Source of the DNA: Bacteroidota bacterium
Lineage (GTDB): Bacteria; Bacteroidota; Bacteroidia; Bacteroidales; FEN-979
DNA: 45,932 nt
Direction: 5' to 3'
Assembly (NCBI GenBank): GCA_026391845.1
Contig: JAPLDG010000313.1
Coordinates: 1-45,932, forward strand
Shown: positions 1 to 9,158 of the stretch, one piece after another
How positions within the stretch are numbered: position 1 is the stretch's first letter
Layout: the number at the start of each line of letters is the position of its first letter
Notes under the pieces: generated by a model
Told to the model about the DNA's origin: nothing
Database searches by the model: none
The model's input: only the letters and a program-made list of their open reading frames with translations
Made by a program: the position numbers and the translations under genes

Positions 1-815
<815 letters not shown>

Positions 816-823
816 AAAAATGG

Positions 824-850
824 CGTGACACGTGACGCGTGACGCGTGAC
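824..850. repeat. Tandem 7-bp repeat (CGTGACR) between atpD and atpC
   Basis: Almost four head-to-tail copies of the heptamer CGTGACG/A fill the centre of the 51-bp atpD-atpC gap. Read on the minus strand they would encode a TRHASRVT-like string, which is why the ORF track shows a spurious 140-residue ORF here. Nothing indicates a protein; it looks like a low-complexity interspersed repeat of the kind also seen at 28.5 kb and 36.1 kb, though with a different unit. Confidence 0.8.
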
Positions 851-866
851 AAATGAAAATTGACGA

Positions 867-1109
867 ATGAAAGTTGAAATAATCACACCTGACTCAACCA
901 TTTTTACCGGCGATAATGTCGGGTTGATTCAGTTACCCGGCATTGACGGATCGTTTGAAGTGCTGAATAATCATGCTCCCCTGATTTCCGTTCTTAAGAA
1001 AGGGAAAATCAAACTGATCAATAAGGGCGAAAAGGAACCGCAGTTCTTTGATATTAATGGGGGTGTTATTGAGGTAGTTAACAATAAAGTGCTGGTACTT
1101 GCCGAGTAA
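867..1109 (+). CDS. atpC: F1 ATP synthase subunit epsilon, short form
   Basis: Epsilon subunit of the central stalk, coupling F1 to the c-ring rotor. The 80 residues match only the N-terminal beta-sandwich domain: start MKVEIITPDSTIFTGDN, then LPGIDGSFEVLNNHAPLIS, then DINGGVIEVVNNKVLVLAE. The C-terminal helical hairpin that acts as an inhibitory arm in many bacteria (total 130-140 residues) is absent. Short epsilons are common in Bacteroidota, so this is a family trait rather than a truncation. It is co-oriented with atpD and is followed by a strong terminator, so it ends this transcription unit. Confidence 0.95.
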   Translation: MKVEIITPDSTIFTGDNVGLIQLPGIDGSFEVLNNHAPLISVLKKGKIKLINKGEKEPQFFDINGGVIEVVNNKVLVLAE

Positions 1110-1158
1110 CCTCGTCTCCTGAGAAGCCATGTGACGGTAGCGTAAAACGGGCAGATAT

Positions 1159-1194
1159 AAAAAAAGGCGACACATGGTGTCGCCCTTTTTTTTG
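1159..1194. terminator. Bidirectional Rho-independent terminator between atpC and ppiD
   Basis: The 8-bp perfect stem GGCGACAC / GTGTCGCC with a 3-nt loop is preceded by a run of A and followed by a run of T. It lies between the convergent atpC and ppiD genes and can end transcription in both directions. Confidence 0.92.
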
Positions 1195-1206
1195 GCGTAT
1201 CGTATG

Positions 1207-3324
1207 TTAATAGAATCTAAGTCTGTTATCTGAAATCTTTGCAGTTTTTTCAAGGGCAGAATACATATTACTGGTGACCCGTTGATTGAAATTTTGCATT
1301 TGCTGCATTTTTTCATAGGTAAAATCATCCTTGGCAGGAGCTTCAATGATATCATTGATATAAACAAGATAGGCAGCATAATTTCCCGTTAGCGGTCCAC
1401 CCAGATTTCCTTTCTTCATCGTGAATAATTGTCCTACGATTTCTCCTTCACGGCCGATGTTTGAACGGTTAAATCCGGAAAAGGCAACCATGGAAGTGTC
1501 AACTTTTGCATTAAGTTTGATGGCCAATGCTGCAATATCTTTGGTGCCGGCTATTTCCTTTTTCATTTTTTCGGCCATGATTTCGACCTTTTTCATGTTC
1601 TTGACCGAGGGTTCGATACGGCCTTTAAGATCCTTGATTTCCTGTTGTCCCTTTGGCGAAATACTTTTCAGGGTAGCAATTCCATATTTACCGGATAAAT
1701 CAAATACAGGACTTACCTCACCAAGTTTAGTGGTTTCAGCAAATGCCCAGCGAACCATTTCACGGGCAGAGGCGAGTCCCATTACCTGATTGTCCATTTC
1801 CCGGATCCCGGGGGTGGAGCGTTTCTGAAGTCCTTTGTCAATGGAGGCTTTATCAAATGCTTCAATCGTTTTATTCTGGCCGGCAAAAGTACTCGCAAGC
1901 ATGTATGTGTCCTGATAAGTCTGGTTGCTTGGCACAATGGCTCTGGTCACAACCGCTGCCTTCACTTTTACCACCGGGGCTGATTTCTCTGCAAGCATGA
2001 AAAGCGAATAGCCAATACGGGTTTCCACTACCTTCATTTCATTGGGTTTCAGGTCAAGGCCGGAATTGAAAAACGGATCAAAATTAGGATTCCCGTCTTT
2101 AAACCATTTCAAATCACCACCATCGTCTTTTGCGGTAGGATAATCAGATATTCTTTTGGCGACTTCAGCAAAAATTTGCGGATTTTTTTTGAGTGCAGCC
2201 ATAAGACTGTCAGCTTTCGCCTTGGCTTCTTCCTTTGTCCGTTTGACGTTTTCATTTCCGGTACCGGCAAAGGTGAATAAAATCTGCGAACCCTTCATGG
2301 AGTCAGGACGTTCCTGGATAGCTATTAATTTTGCCATATACCATGAGTTGTTGATCTCTGCAGGTGGAAATATCGTTCCGGGTTTCGAGGAAAACAGCAG
2401 CGTGTCGAGCTGGGGAGGGAAGGTGCCTTTTTTAACAAACATCGTGTCTGCCTTAACATCGGAATTGGCATTTGTAAATGTCATTGCATCAAGACTTGTT
2501 TGAAACTCTTTGAAAAGAGAGGCTACATCTTCAGCTGTTCTTTTGCGGTCGATGGCGGATGGTTTCACCTCAAAAAGAACATATTCGAGGTCGCGGGTGG
2601 CTTCTTCAGAAAAGAAGTAAATTTTATTCTTGTCATAAAACTTCTGATAATCGGCATCTGTAAGTTTGATCGTACTATCAGAAATGGAAGTCAGATCGGG
2701 GGAAACTGACAGAACCTGCAGCGACTTTGACTGGTTGATATAATCTTTCTTCAGAAATGCCTTTGGAATATAATAACCCTTGGATATGAGGTTGTTGAAT
2801 TTGGTTTCCTGGCGATCTTCTTTAATTGCTTTTTCGAACTGAAGCCACTGGTTTTTGGCTTTGGGCTCCATTTTTTCAAGATTTTTCAGGTAATTCAGCA
2901 CCACGGAAGGATTGTACTGGCCGGTTGCAGGATCTTTAAAATATTGCAGGATAAAACGGTGGGGTTGTTTTCCCTGAACCTGGTCAAAAAGTTCTTCCGG
3001 AGTAACGGTAATCCCGAGTTCATCATATTCTTCGCCCATCAGGAGCTCTTTTACTGTCGTCGTCCAGGTACTTTGACGTACCTGATAGGTTTCCTGATCC
3101 GTGATTTTATCATTTCCTGAATTCTCTTTCTGCATTTCAAGGTTCTTTTCAACCTTGCTGTTGAATTCAGTGTAGGGAATACTTTCTCCGTTCACCATCC
3201 CGATGTCGTTGGTACCTTTGGGCGTTTTCTTGCTAAAGTCGCCGATAACAAAGGCAGCAATTGCGACACCAACAATGATGACAACCAGGCCTGAGTGCTT
3301 TCTGATATTTCCAATAATCGCCAT
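1207..3324 (-). CDS. ppiD: Membrane-anchored periplasmic peptidyl-prolyl isomerase / chaperone (PpiD/SurA type)
   Basis: Predicted PpiD-like folding factor of the periplasm. The 705-residue chain starts with a short cytoplasmic stretch and one hydrophobic anchor at about residues 12-30 (SGLVVIIVGVAIAAFVIGDF). A SurA_N-like helical chaperone region follows, with a parvulin (PPIC/rotamase) domain at about 340-450 containing GSQILFTFAG at its start and YPTAKDDGGDLKWF, then a helical C-terminal region. Length and order match Bacteroidota proteins annotated as SurA N-terminal domain or PpiD proteins. Its start is preceded by a near-perfect Bacteroidota promoter, so it is transcribed apart from lptC upstream. 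Isomerase activity is inferred from the family. Confidence 0.9.
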   Translation of the reverse strand: MAIIGNIRKHSGLVVIIVGVAIAAFVIGDFSKKTPKGTNDIGMVNGESIPYTEFNSKVEKNLEMQKENSGNDKITDQETYQVRQSTWTTTVKELLMGEEYDELGITVTPEELFDQVQGKQPHRFILQYFKDPATGQYNPSVVLNYLKNLEKMEPKAKNQWLQFEKAIKEDRQETKFNNLISKGYYIPKAFLKKDYINQSKSLQVLSVSPDLTSISDSTIKLTDADYQKFYDKNKIYFFSEEATRDLEYVLFEVKPSAIDRKRTAEDVASLFKEFQTSLDAMTFTNANSDVKADTMFVKKGTFPPQLDTLLFSSKPGTIFPPAEINNSWYMAKLIAIQERPDSMKGSQILFTFAGTGNENVKRTKEEAKAKADSLMAALKKNPQIFAEVAKRISDYPTAKDDGGDLKWFKDGNPNFDPFFNSGLDLKPNEMKVVETRIGYSLFMLAEKSAPVVKVKAAVVTRAIVPSNQTYQDTYMLASTFAGQNKTIEAFDKASIDKGLQKRSTPGIREMDNQVMGLASAREMVRWAFAETTKLGEVSPVFDLSGKYGIATLKSISPKGQQEIKDLKGRIEPSVKNMKKVEIMAEKMKKEIAGTKDIAALAIKLNAKVDTSMVAFSGFNRSNIGREGEIVGQLFTMKKGNLGGPLTGNYAAYLVYINDIIEAPAKDDFTYEKMQQMQNFNQRVTSNMYSALEKTAKISDNRLRFY

Positions 3325-3354
3325 GCTATTATATTTTTAATTTAAAACAGGGTG

Positions 3355-3385
3355 CAAAAGTATAGATAATTCACGAAACTACAAA
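3355..3385 (-). promoter_or_regulatory. Promoter of ppiD, Bacteroidota type
   Basis: Read on the minus strand there is TTTG (3385-3382), a 19-bp spacer and TACTTTTG (3362-3355), matching the Bacteroidota -33 TTTG / -7 TAnnTTTG consensus with ideal spacing. Transcription would start roughly 25 nt upstream of the ppiD ATG. Confidence 0.8.
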
Positions 3386-3415
3386 GCGTTGAAGCCTTTA
3401 ATACGCAGTTTTTCC

Positions 3416-3982
3416 TTAAATGGAGTCTTTTTTTACGGCCATTTCTCCTGTGGGATTCTGGATGGAGTAGTTGGTGAAAGATTCATTTGACTCCATTTGT
3501 GTTCCATATAAAATTTGGTCCGGCCTGGTGATTTTGACCTTCACATCTGAACGGATTTTGTGTCTCTTTTCTTCCCAGATGAGGTGTTCGGTGTTTATTT
3601 GTTCATTTTTCTTTTCATTTCGGACAACCACATTCCCCCATGCCTCCATGATATGGGCGCTTTCATTGCGCATGCCCCTGTTCCCGGTGATGGTCGATGT
3701 GATTTGCCTGACAGAGTCGAACATGTAGATTTTAAATCCTTTGGGAAATTCCAGATACGGATTTTCGCCGGTAAAGCGGTTCATCAGCGGACTGGTCAAT
3801 TGTGCCTGGATTTTCCCGGAGTCGCTGAACAACACATCAATGTTATGGGCAGACATCACCGGGTCATTCTCCTGAACGAGGAGGGTGTCGTTTTCCAGAG
3901 GAGCTTTGCTACAGGAAACAAGAATAAAAATGGCAGCCGGTATTAAGCTGTAAAAAATTCGAAAGAAAAGAGGTGAGTTCAA
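3416..3982 (-). CDS. lptC: LptC-like LPS export lipoprotein
   Basis: Predicted LptC component of the lipopolysaccharide transport bridge, periplasmic and anchored in the inner membrane. The 188-residue product begins with a hydrophobic signal and a lipobox ending in ILVSC, so it is probably a lipoprotein, as is usual for Bacteroidota LptC. A single beta-jellyroll-like region follows (GKIQAQLTSPLM, then WGNVVVRNEKKNEQINTEHLIW), typical of the LptC/LptA fold. The start codon lies 2 bp after the stop of the outer-membrane protein gene, so the two are cotranscribed. Placement after coaX and the outer-membrane protein gene supports the call. Confidence 0.87.
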   Translation of the reverse strand: MNSPLFFRIFYSLIPAAIFILVSCSKAPLENDTLLVQENDPVMSAHNIDVLFSDSGKIQAQLTSPLMNRFTGENPYLEFPKGFKIYMFDSVRQITSTITGNRGMRNESAHIMEAWGNVVVRNEKKNEQINTEHLIWEEKRHKIRSDVKVKITRPDQILYGTQMESNESFTNYSIQNPTGEMAVKKDSI

Positions 3983-3984
3983 TG

Positions 3985-5268
3985 TTAGAAATACTTACGT
4001 TTGACGAACCATCGTTCGTAAATGGAAAATCCGATGGTAATTTTAAAGTAACTTTCCCGGATAAGGTGTTCTGTGGTCGTACCCCTTACGCCATATTCTC
4101 CGCCCAGGTTAAGCCCGGTTTTCATTCCCCGCAAAGGAAGTCCGATTCCAAAAGTAATGGCATATTCATTGAGATCCTGACCGCGCAGATGCAAGTAGGT
4201 CCTCCCGTAGTTAAAGCCCAGCCGGTATTGCACACGGGCCAGGTAATTGGAGTAATTGTCCCTGTTCGGGGTAATCTCTCCCCCGATATTGATCTGCCAG
4301 CTGTTTACAAGCGAATCGGTTTGATTGAAAGCTCTGAATTTTTCCCAGTTTTGCCATTTGTAGTCGATGCCGATTACCCATTTATCTGTTTTTGCAAAAG
4401 AGAAACCACCTCCGACCATCACCGGGATTACAATTTTTCCCTGGTATCCTGATGCAACAGCAAGCGTGTCGCGCGGTGATTCAACGCCGGAAGCGCTTAC
4501 AAGAAAGGTTGTAGCGAGGAGATCCGTTTTTGCCGCCATGTTCAGTGTTGGGGAAAAGACAGCGCCCACTGTGAGGTTAATGTCTTTTGTCAATTTTTTG
4601 GTAAACTGGGCTCCAAAGTCAAAGAGGAGATCGTTCATGGTAACATGATAAACCTCCCGGATATTCATGGAATAAGCCGAATCGGGAAAAAACGCAGCTG
4701 CTCCCCGGTTCATGCTGCCAAACAGGTAAGAGATGTTGGCTCCGATTGAAAAATTTTTATACCGGACGGCATTTCCCCAAAACAATCGGCTTATTCCTCC
4801 CGAACCGGAATAGAGGCGAACCACCGTACCGGAATTCGCATACTCTTCATAATTGGCCACATTGTACCCTACATCGCTGAATGGTACAAGACCAAGGGTT
4901 GTTTTCCACCATCTGTTCACAGGCATTCCGAAAAGCAGGTACCCAAGGGAGGCGTAATTGCGGTTGACGTTCTGAGCCCACGATTGAAGGCTCACAAATT
5001 CTCCGCTCAACCCCCCTTCAAAAACAAACGAAAGAGAATCAAATGCACTATAGGAGGCGGGGTTGGTGAAGTTAACATGCTGAGGGCTTCGCATTCCGAT
5101 TCCAAGATGTCCGATAGACTGGTTCCAGGCATTGTTGTTACCGGTCAAATCACCGATGCCGAAGCGGGAATAGGGTGAAATAATCTGAATTTGTGCAAAC
5201 AAGGGCAGGCTTAAAAAAAAGGCGCAGAGGATGATGGGGAACCGGAGGCTATGTGGATTTATGGACAT
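3985..5268 (-). CDS. Outer-membrane beta-barrel protein, FadL/OmpP1-like class, unknown substrate
   Basis: Predicted outer-membrane barrel of about 427 residues. The ORF track start at 5319 would overlap coaX by 71 bp; the next ATG (5268) gives a clean signal peptide, MSINPHSLRFPIILCAFFLSLPLFA, and only a 20-bp overlap, so it is preferred. The mature N-terminus, PYSRFGIGDL, is a motif I associate with a conserved Bacteroidota family of uncharacterised outer-membrane proteins next to coaX and lptC. Alternating aromatic and polar strands run through to the C-terminus, ending RWFVKRKYF. No substrate can be named. The tight packing with lptC suggests an envelope role. Confidence 0.75.
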   Translation of the reverse strand: MSINPHSLRFPIILCAFFLSLPLFAQIQIISPYSRFGIGDLTGNNNAWNQSIGHLGIGMRSPQHVNFTNPASYSAFDSLSFVFEGGLSGEFVSLQSWAQNVNRNYASLGYLLFGMPVNRWWKTTLGLVPFSDVGYNVANYEEYANSGTVVRLYSGSGGISRLFWGNAVRYKNFSIGANISYLFGSMNRGAAAFFPDSAYSMNIREVYHVTMNDLLFDFGAQFTKKLTKDINLTVGAVFSPTLNMAAKTDLLATTFLVSASGVESPRDTLAVASGYQGKIVIPVMVGGGFSFAKTDKWVIGIDYKWQNWEKFRAFNQTDSLVNSWQINIGGEITPNRDNYSNYLARVQYRLGFNYGRTYLHLRGQDLNEYAITFGIGLPLRGMKTGLNLGGEYGVRGTTTEHLIRESYFKITIGFSIYERWFVKRKYF

Positions 5269-5983
5269 TAAACGCGAGAATTTGTTGTAAACCGTGTATG
5301 ACGATATTCGGGAGTGCAAAGATGCTAATTTTTAGCCGTTTGACAAAATAATTCAGGTCTCCTCCGCTTAAAATGATTTTCAAACCAGGATAAATTTCCT
5401 GGTAATTACGGGAAATACCTTCAATTTCAGCAACAATTCCGTTGATCACTCCAGACAAAATACTCATGTGGGTATTTGATCCCACAAGTTCAACATGCTC
5501 CCGATAAGATACTAACGGAAGCTTTTCGGTAAAAGTATGCAAGGCGCCGAACCTCATCTGCATTCCCGGGGAGATGGATCCACCGAGATATTCTCCCTGT
5601 GAATTGACAAAATCGAAGGTTAGGGCCGTTCCGGCAACGATAATCAACACGTTTTCCCCTGGGAATGAAGCTGCTCCGGCAACTGCAGCGGCAAGGCGAT
5701 CTTTCCCCAGTGAACTTTGGGTTTCATACCTGTTGACCAGCGGGATTGGCGTGTGCTCGTCCAAAATGATAAACGGCAGGGTTTGTTGCAGGTATTGTTC
5801 AATATCCTCAGCATGTTGAATGACCGATGAGAGGATGCATGAGGTGATCTCAGGATGTGCTCCGATAAATTGTGCGACCAGATCTTTGGTAATGATGCGA
5901 TGATTTTCTGAAAACAGCAATTCGCCTGAATCGAACAGCGCCAGTTTTTTTTGCGTATTTCCGAAGTCGAGGATAAGTTCCAT
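5249..5983 (-). CDS. coaX: Type III pantothenate kinase
   Basis: First step of coenzyme A synthesis: ATP-dependent phosphorylation of pantothenate. The 244-residue length is normal for CoaX. Visible ASKHA-fold motifs are the N-terminal phosphate loop DFGNT, the GKDRLAAAVAGA segment, GTALTFDFV with its acidic residue, and GGSISPGMQMR, followed by the adenosine-site ILSGGD near the C-terminus. The gene starts 14 bp after the upstream membrane protein gene and overlaps the downstream outer-membrane protein gene by 20 bp, so it sits inside an operon. Confidence 0.95.
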   Translation of the reverse strand: MELILDFGNTQKKLALFDSGELLFSENHRIITKDLVAQFIGAHPEITSCILSSVIQHAEDIEQYLQQTLPFIILDEHTPIPLVNRYETQSSLGKDRLAAAVAGAASFPGENVLIIVAGTALTFDFVNSQGEYLGGSISPGMQMRFGALHTFTEKLPLVSYREHVELVGSNTHMSILSGVINGIVAEIEGISRNYQEIYPGLKIILSGGDLNYFVKRLKISIFALPNIVIHGLQQILAFNVHKST

Positions 5984-5997
5984 GGATCATGCTGTTT

Positions 5998-7215
5998 TTA
6001 TGGTAGCCGGATCGGAATGCCGGTTTTAAGCGCAATGTAAACAGATAGTATAATAACAACGGACCATGCGAGCCAATGCCAATAAATTTTCACAACTTTT
6101 TCACGCTTGTCAAAATGGAGCGTATCATAACCGGCAGCCCGGGAAGGCAGCGGGAGTAAAAGAAAAAATAATGAAAAGTTCAGCAGCACAAGCGCAAGGT
6201 CAAAATCAGGGATTTGCATTGCAATGGTGACAATTGTTCCGATGATAAACGGGAAAATTGCCTGACTCACCACAAAAGGCATCCGGTTCCTTTCATTCAG
6301 ACTATTCAGGTACATCCTTCCCGAATTGAAAAACTGAACGGAAAAAATATAACCGATTATAACCAAAGCGAGGAAAGCCACCGCCGAAAACAAGAGATCG
6401 AAAGCATAGTTGTTGAAGGCGTACCAGATCACATAACCAAATCTCCGGTGAAACAGAAACGCGTAAAGCATCCCGCTGAAAAAGTAGGTGGCGCTGTGAT
6501 ACAAGGTCCAAAGCAAAAATAACCGGATCGACCAGGAAATACGCTTTTTAACCTTCCGTTTTTCTTCCGGCGGGGTCGTTTTCTGTAACCGTTGTACCTG
6601 CAGATCCAGTTGGTTTTTTCGTCGCAGCTGCCGGTGTTTGCGGCGTTGACTTTTTGTAATGTACCGCAAGCGGTGCAAAATACGGGGTTTCTTCAGGCGC
6701 TGGGTAAAAGGAATGGCAGTTAGCAATGCGATGATCAGTGCAAAGATGGCCGGAACGGAAAAAACCACAATTACCATCTCTTCGGTCCAGTTCCAGTAAC
6801 GAATATGAAAATCGACAAAGGTATAGTTGAGGGTTGTGCTGATATCGCAAAAATACGCTGTTATGCCTGTTACAAGGTGTGTGAGGAAGTGAACCAGAAA
6901 AAATGAGACAAGGTATAAAATGGTCGAATTCAGGATGATAATTAAGTAGTTTGAAGAGAAAACCACCCTGTATTTATCCCATTGCCGCCGGTAAAAAGAT
7001 TTGATTCTCCTGGTAAGGGGAGGTAAGTGTGGTTTAGCCGGACGTCTGCGCTCGACTCTGACGCCTTTTGCCGTCAGTTTTTTAAACCAATGTCTGAACC
7101 GGCTGGAGAGAGACGGTCTTCTGTGTCGTCTTCCCGTACTGCGGTGTTCATCTTTTATCCGGCGAAATTCAAGTTTAATTGCTCTTTTTACACGCTTAAA
7201 AAAGGATGGCCTCAT
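5998..7215 (-). CDS. Polytopic membrane protein of unknown function with a basic N-terminus
   Basis: No family recognised. The 405-residue product has a strongly basic, Arg/Lys-rich soluble N-terminus (about residues 1-80), then hydrophobic segments near 85-115, 145-170, 230-255, 270-295, 320-340, 345-360 and 380-400, which suggests six or seven membrane helices. A second basic patch at about 175-225 separates the second and third helices. The charge pattern would place the N-terminus and that loop in the cytoplasm. It is the first gene of the coaX-outer-membrane protein-lptC series, 14 bp upstream of coaX. It may be a conserved Bacteroidales envelope protein; no reaction can be assigned. Confidence 0.7.
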   Translation of the reverse strand: MRPSFFKRVKRAIKLEFRRIKDEHRSTGRRHRRPSLSSRFRHWFKKLTAKGVRVERRRPAKPHLPPLTRRIKSFYRRQWDKYRVVFSSNYLIIILNSTILYLVSFFLVHFLTHLVTGITAYFCDISTTLNYTFVDFHIRYWNWTEEMVIVVFSVPAIFALIIALLTAIPFTQRLKKPRILHRLRYITKSQRRKHRQLRRKNQLDLQVQRLQKTTPPEEKRKVKKRISWSIRLFLLWTLYHSATYFFSGMLYAFLFHRRFGYVIWYAFNNYAFDLLFSAVAFLALVIIGYIFSVQFFNSGRMYLNSLNERNRMPFVVSQAIFPFIIGTIVTIAMQIPDFDLALVLLNFSLFFLLLPLPSRAAGYDTLHFDKREKVVKIYWHWLAWSVVIILSVYIALKTGIPIRLP

Positions 7216-7306
7216 AGATGCTAATCAGTCAAGATGATCTCGTTATATACTGAAAAGAGCGATTTTTCTCTCTCTTCGATGGAATCTGATACAAGTTAGA
7301 ATCTGA

Positions 7307-7314
7307 CAAATATA
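7307..7314 (-). promoter_or_regulatory. Possible -7 element for the membrane protein-coaX-lptC operon
   Basis: TATATTTG on the minus strand fits TAnnTTTG and lies about 90 nt upstream of the first gene of the operon. No good TTTG is present at the -33 position, so this is only a candidate. Confidence 0.35.
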
Positions 7315-7405
7315 AATAATCTTCTATCGGAACCATCATTTATCGGATAAATATTATAATGTTGACCCAACCGGGAGAAAAGAAATTCCCGGAAAGGATC
7401 ATTTT

Positions 7406-7436
7406 GTTGAAAATTTAAAAAAATGTATTATTTTTG
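7406..7436 (+). promoter_or_regulatory. Promoter of tRNA-Phe
   Basis: GTTG at 7406-7409, a 19-bp spacer and TATTTTTG at 7429-7436 match the Bacteroidota promoter pattern, with the -33 box one base off consensus. It would start transcription about 10 nt before the mature tRNA. Confidence 0.7.
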
Positions 7437-7453
7437 CACACTCATTTGAGGAT

Positions 7454-7512
<59 letters not shown>

Positions 7513-7526
<14 letters not shown>

Positions 7527-7574
7527 CATCAAAATCAACAAAAAACCCTGATTCTTAAACGTTTCGGGGTTTTT
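7513..7574 (+). repeat. Direct repeat copy 1: tRNA-Phe 3' end plus terminator
   Basis: This 62-nt stretch covers the last 14 nt of tRNA-Phe, its trailer and terminator. It recurs without indels at 8305-8366, 792 bp away, with 6 mismatches that I count by eye. The two copies bracket the DUF4160/DUF2442 pair, like the ends of a small insertion at a tRNA gene. Confidence 0.85.
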
Positions 7575-7579
7575 CTTTT
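7540..7579 (+). terminator. Terminator of tRNA-Phe
   Basis: AAAAACCCTGA pairs with TTCGGGGTTTTT (11 bp including one T-G wobble) around an 11-nt loop, followed by CTTTT. This is a typical Rho-independent terminator immediately after the tRNA. Confidence 0.88.
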
Positions 7580-7702
7580 GTGAATTGGGTGGGTTTTTGT
7601 TCCGGATCAACTCAGAACACATTCATTTGTCAGAATGTCAGTTATAGGACTATAGTAGTTGCAACAATGAATCAGAAATGTTAACTTTGTAATAAAAAAC
7701 CA

Positions 7703-8008
7703 ATGCCCAGGATTTTTGAATATTAAGGAATTCTATTTTTTTTCTATTCCAACGAGCACGAGCCAATTCATGTACATGGTAAATATGATGGATGTGAAAG
7801 TAAAGCAGAGTTTAATATTGTTGATGGGGAGATTGTTGAGATAAAAATAAAACCTATCAAAGGATTGAAGCCATTGACAGGAGCCAAACTCAAAGATTTT
7901 GAAGAATTTTTAGGAAATTTCGGAGATCAGATCGTTCAAAAATGGATTGACTACTTTGTTTATCATAAAGATATTGAATTTGAGAAAATTAACACCCGGA
8001 TCAAATGA
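7703..8008 (+). pseudogene. DUF4160 family protein gene interrupted by an early stop codon
   Basis: Not in the ORF track. From the ATG at 7703 the frame reads MPRIFEY, then TAA, then GILFFFYSNEHEPIHVHGKY and onward without further stops to TGA at 8006-8008. The translation after the stop (NEHEPIHVH, then KPLTGAKLKDFEEF, KWIDYFVYHK) matches the small DUF4160 family almost end to end, 101 residues in all. The stop replaces a position that is usually Leu or Phe, so TTA to TAA, a single base, would explain it. No in-frame ATG follows. The end overlaps the DUF2442 gene by ATGA. DUF4160/DUF2442 pairs are often treated as toxin-antitoxin-like; that role is not proven here. Stop-codon readthrough or sequencing error are alternatives. 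Confidence 0.75.
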
Positions 8009-8283
8009 AAATAACGGAAGAATATATTGATTATGAAGTTGATTTTATTGGGGTTGAATCTGCAAGATATATCGGTGATTATGCTATCAGGGTTTTCTTT
8101 AGTGATGGATTTAACAGGCTTGTTGATTTTAGACCGTTTTTGGAAGCATCAGTTCATCCATCCATCCGGAAATATCTGGATGAGGCTAAGTTTAAGGAAT
8201 ATCAGATTGTTGATGGAAATCTCAACTGGAACGACTATGATTTGATTTTCCCGGTTTATGATCTTTATGAAGGGAAATTGTAA
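8005..8283 (+). CDS. DUF2442 domain protein
   Basis: The 92-residue protein matches the DUF2442 family: YIGDYAIRVFFSDGF, VDFRPFLEAS, HPSIRKYLD and GNLNWNDYDLIFP are the conserved blocks. Family members are small cytoplasmic proteins usually encoded next to DUF4160, often on genomic islets, and proposed as an antitoxin-like or regulatory partner. The start codon overlaps the stop of the DUF4160 frame (ATGA), so translation would be coupled. It is intact while its partner carries an early stop, which would fit an antitoxin outliving an inactivated partner. Function remains inferred. Confidence 0.82.
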   Translation: MKITEEYIDYEVDFIGVESARYIGDYAIRVFFSDGFNRLVDFRPFLEASVHPSIRKYLDEAKFKEYQIVDGNLNWNDYDLIFPVYDLYEGKL

Positions 8284-8304
8284 AGAGTTTTAAATAGAAA
8301 AACG

Positions 8305-8366
8305 TCCAATCTGTGCCACAGCAAAATCAACAAAAAACCCTGATTCATAAATGTTTCGGGGTTTTT
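8305..8366 (+). repeat. Direct repeat copy 2: decayed tRNA-Phe 3' end plus terminator
   Basis: Second copy of 7513-7574. The tRNA-derived part is already degraded (TCCAATCTGTGCCA against TCCAGTCGATGCCA), while the trailer and terminator are nearly identical. It marks the right edge of the DUF4160/DUF2442 segment. Confidence 0.82.
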
Positions 8367-8367
8367 T
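8332..8367. terminator. Terminator after DUF2442, copy of the tRNA terminator
   Basis: AAAAAACCCTGA pairs with TTCGGGGTTTTTT over 12 bp (one T-G wobble) with an 11-nt loop. A-rich and T-rich flanks make it usable on both strands, so it can also serve the minus-strand gene ending at 8404. Confidence 0.85.
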
Positions 8368-8403
8368 ATTTTTTACTGCTAATTGGCTGTGATGCTAAAT
8401 AGT

Positions 8404-9120
8404 TTAGTCTTTAATACAACGGATTGATTTCCCATCGGTTTTTGCGACACCCGACCCATTAAAGCCACGGTCAACCTGGGTTTTATTGTAAAAGAGGTAT
8501 CTATCCCAGGCATAAAAATCAGAGGATTGTGTAGAGGACCAGATATCAGCCCCGATCATAAAATCTGCAAAATCAGAGATTGAACGATACCCACCTGGGG
8601 CGGCGGTAAACCCACTGGAATTGGTTGCCCCGGTATTGGGCTGGGTCCAGTGAGTCGTACCTGCTTCTTTTAAGGGACCTCCCGCAACCCCTTCACCTCC
8701 CAGGAATTTTATCAAGGTTGCCCATTCGGCATCTGTCGGCACATGCCATCCCGGGGGTGCGACTTTTCTGCTGTCGCCTACCGTAAACCAATTATACAAA
8801 GCTCCATAGGGATTCATGTTGGAATTATTGTTGTTATACCAGCAATATGCCGGGGCATCCTGCTGTTGCCACGTGGTAAAATCTTCAATGTTGGGTATCG
8901 GATCGCCATTGTTAAAATGCGTCACCTTAAGGTTTTCGACCAGCCAGGTTTGTGTGCCAATGGTCACAGCATGATAAACATTGCTGTCGATGTCTTTTAT
9001 CACGGCTCCCGGGCTTGCCGGCTCGGGAGGACTCTCTAACTTTTTACATCCATTCACAAGCATAAATCCTGTTGATATGATCAGTATGAAATAAATCAAT
9101 CTTCTGCTTTTTGTTTCCAT
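8404..9120 (-). CDS. FISUMP-domain lipoprotein
   Basis: Exported lipoprotein with the Fibrobacter succinogenes major paralogous (FISUMP) domain. Starting at the second Met (9120; the ORF track uses 9129) gives a compact signal with lipobox LVNGC. The FISUMP domain covers most of the remaining roughly 210 residues: DIDSNVYHAVTIGTQTWLVENL, then YGALYNWFTV, GWHVPTDAEWATL, and the end GKSIRCIKD. The domain is common on surface proteins of Bacteroidota and Fibrobacteres; its ligand is unknown. The gene is the last of four minus-strand genes, 29 bp or slightly more behind the barrel protein gene, and ends close to a bidirectional terminator. Confidence 0.85.
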   Translation of the reverse strand: METKSRRLIYFILIISTGFMLVNGCKKLESPPEPASPGAVIKDIDSNVYHAVTIGTQTWLVENLKVTHFNNGDPIPNIEDFTTWQQQDAPAYCWYNNNNSNMNPYGALYNWFTVGDSRKVAPPGWHVPTDAEWATLIKFLGGEGVAGGPLKEAGTTHWTQPNTGATNSSGFTAAPGGYRSISDFADFMIGADIWSSTQSSDFYAWDRYLFYNKTQVDRGFNGSGVAKTDGKSIRCIKD

Positions 9121-9158
9121 AATATTCAAATTATATAGTTAACAACCTGTCTGTCCCA

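Noticed and set aside
8005-8366. tRNA-Phe pseudogene at 8305
   Set aside because: Only the last 14 nt of the tRNA are matched and no cloverleaf exists, so it is annotated as a repeat, not an RNA gene.
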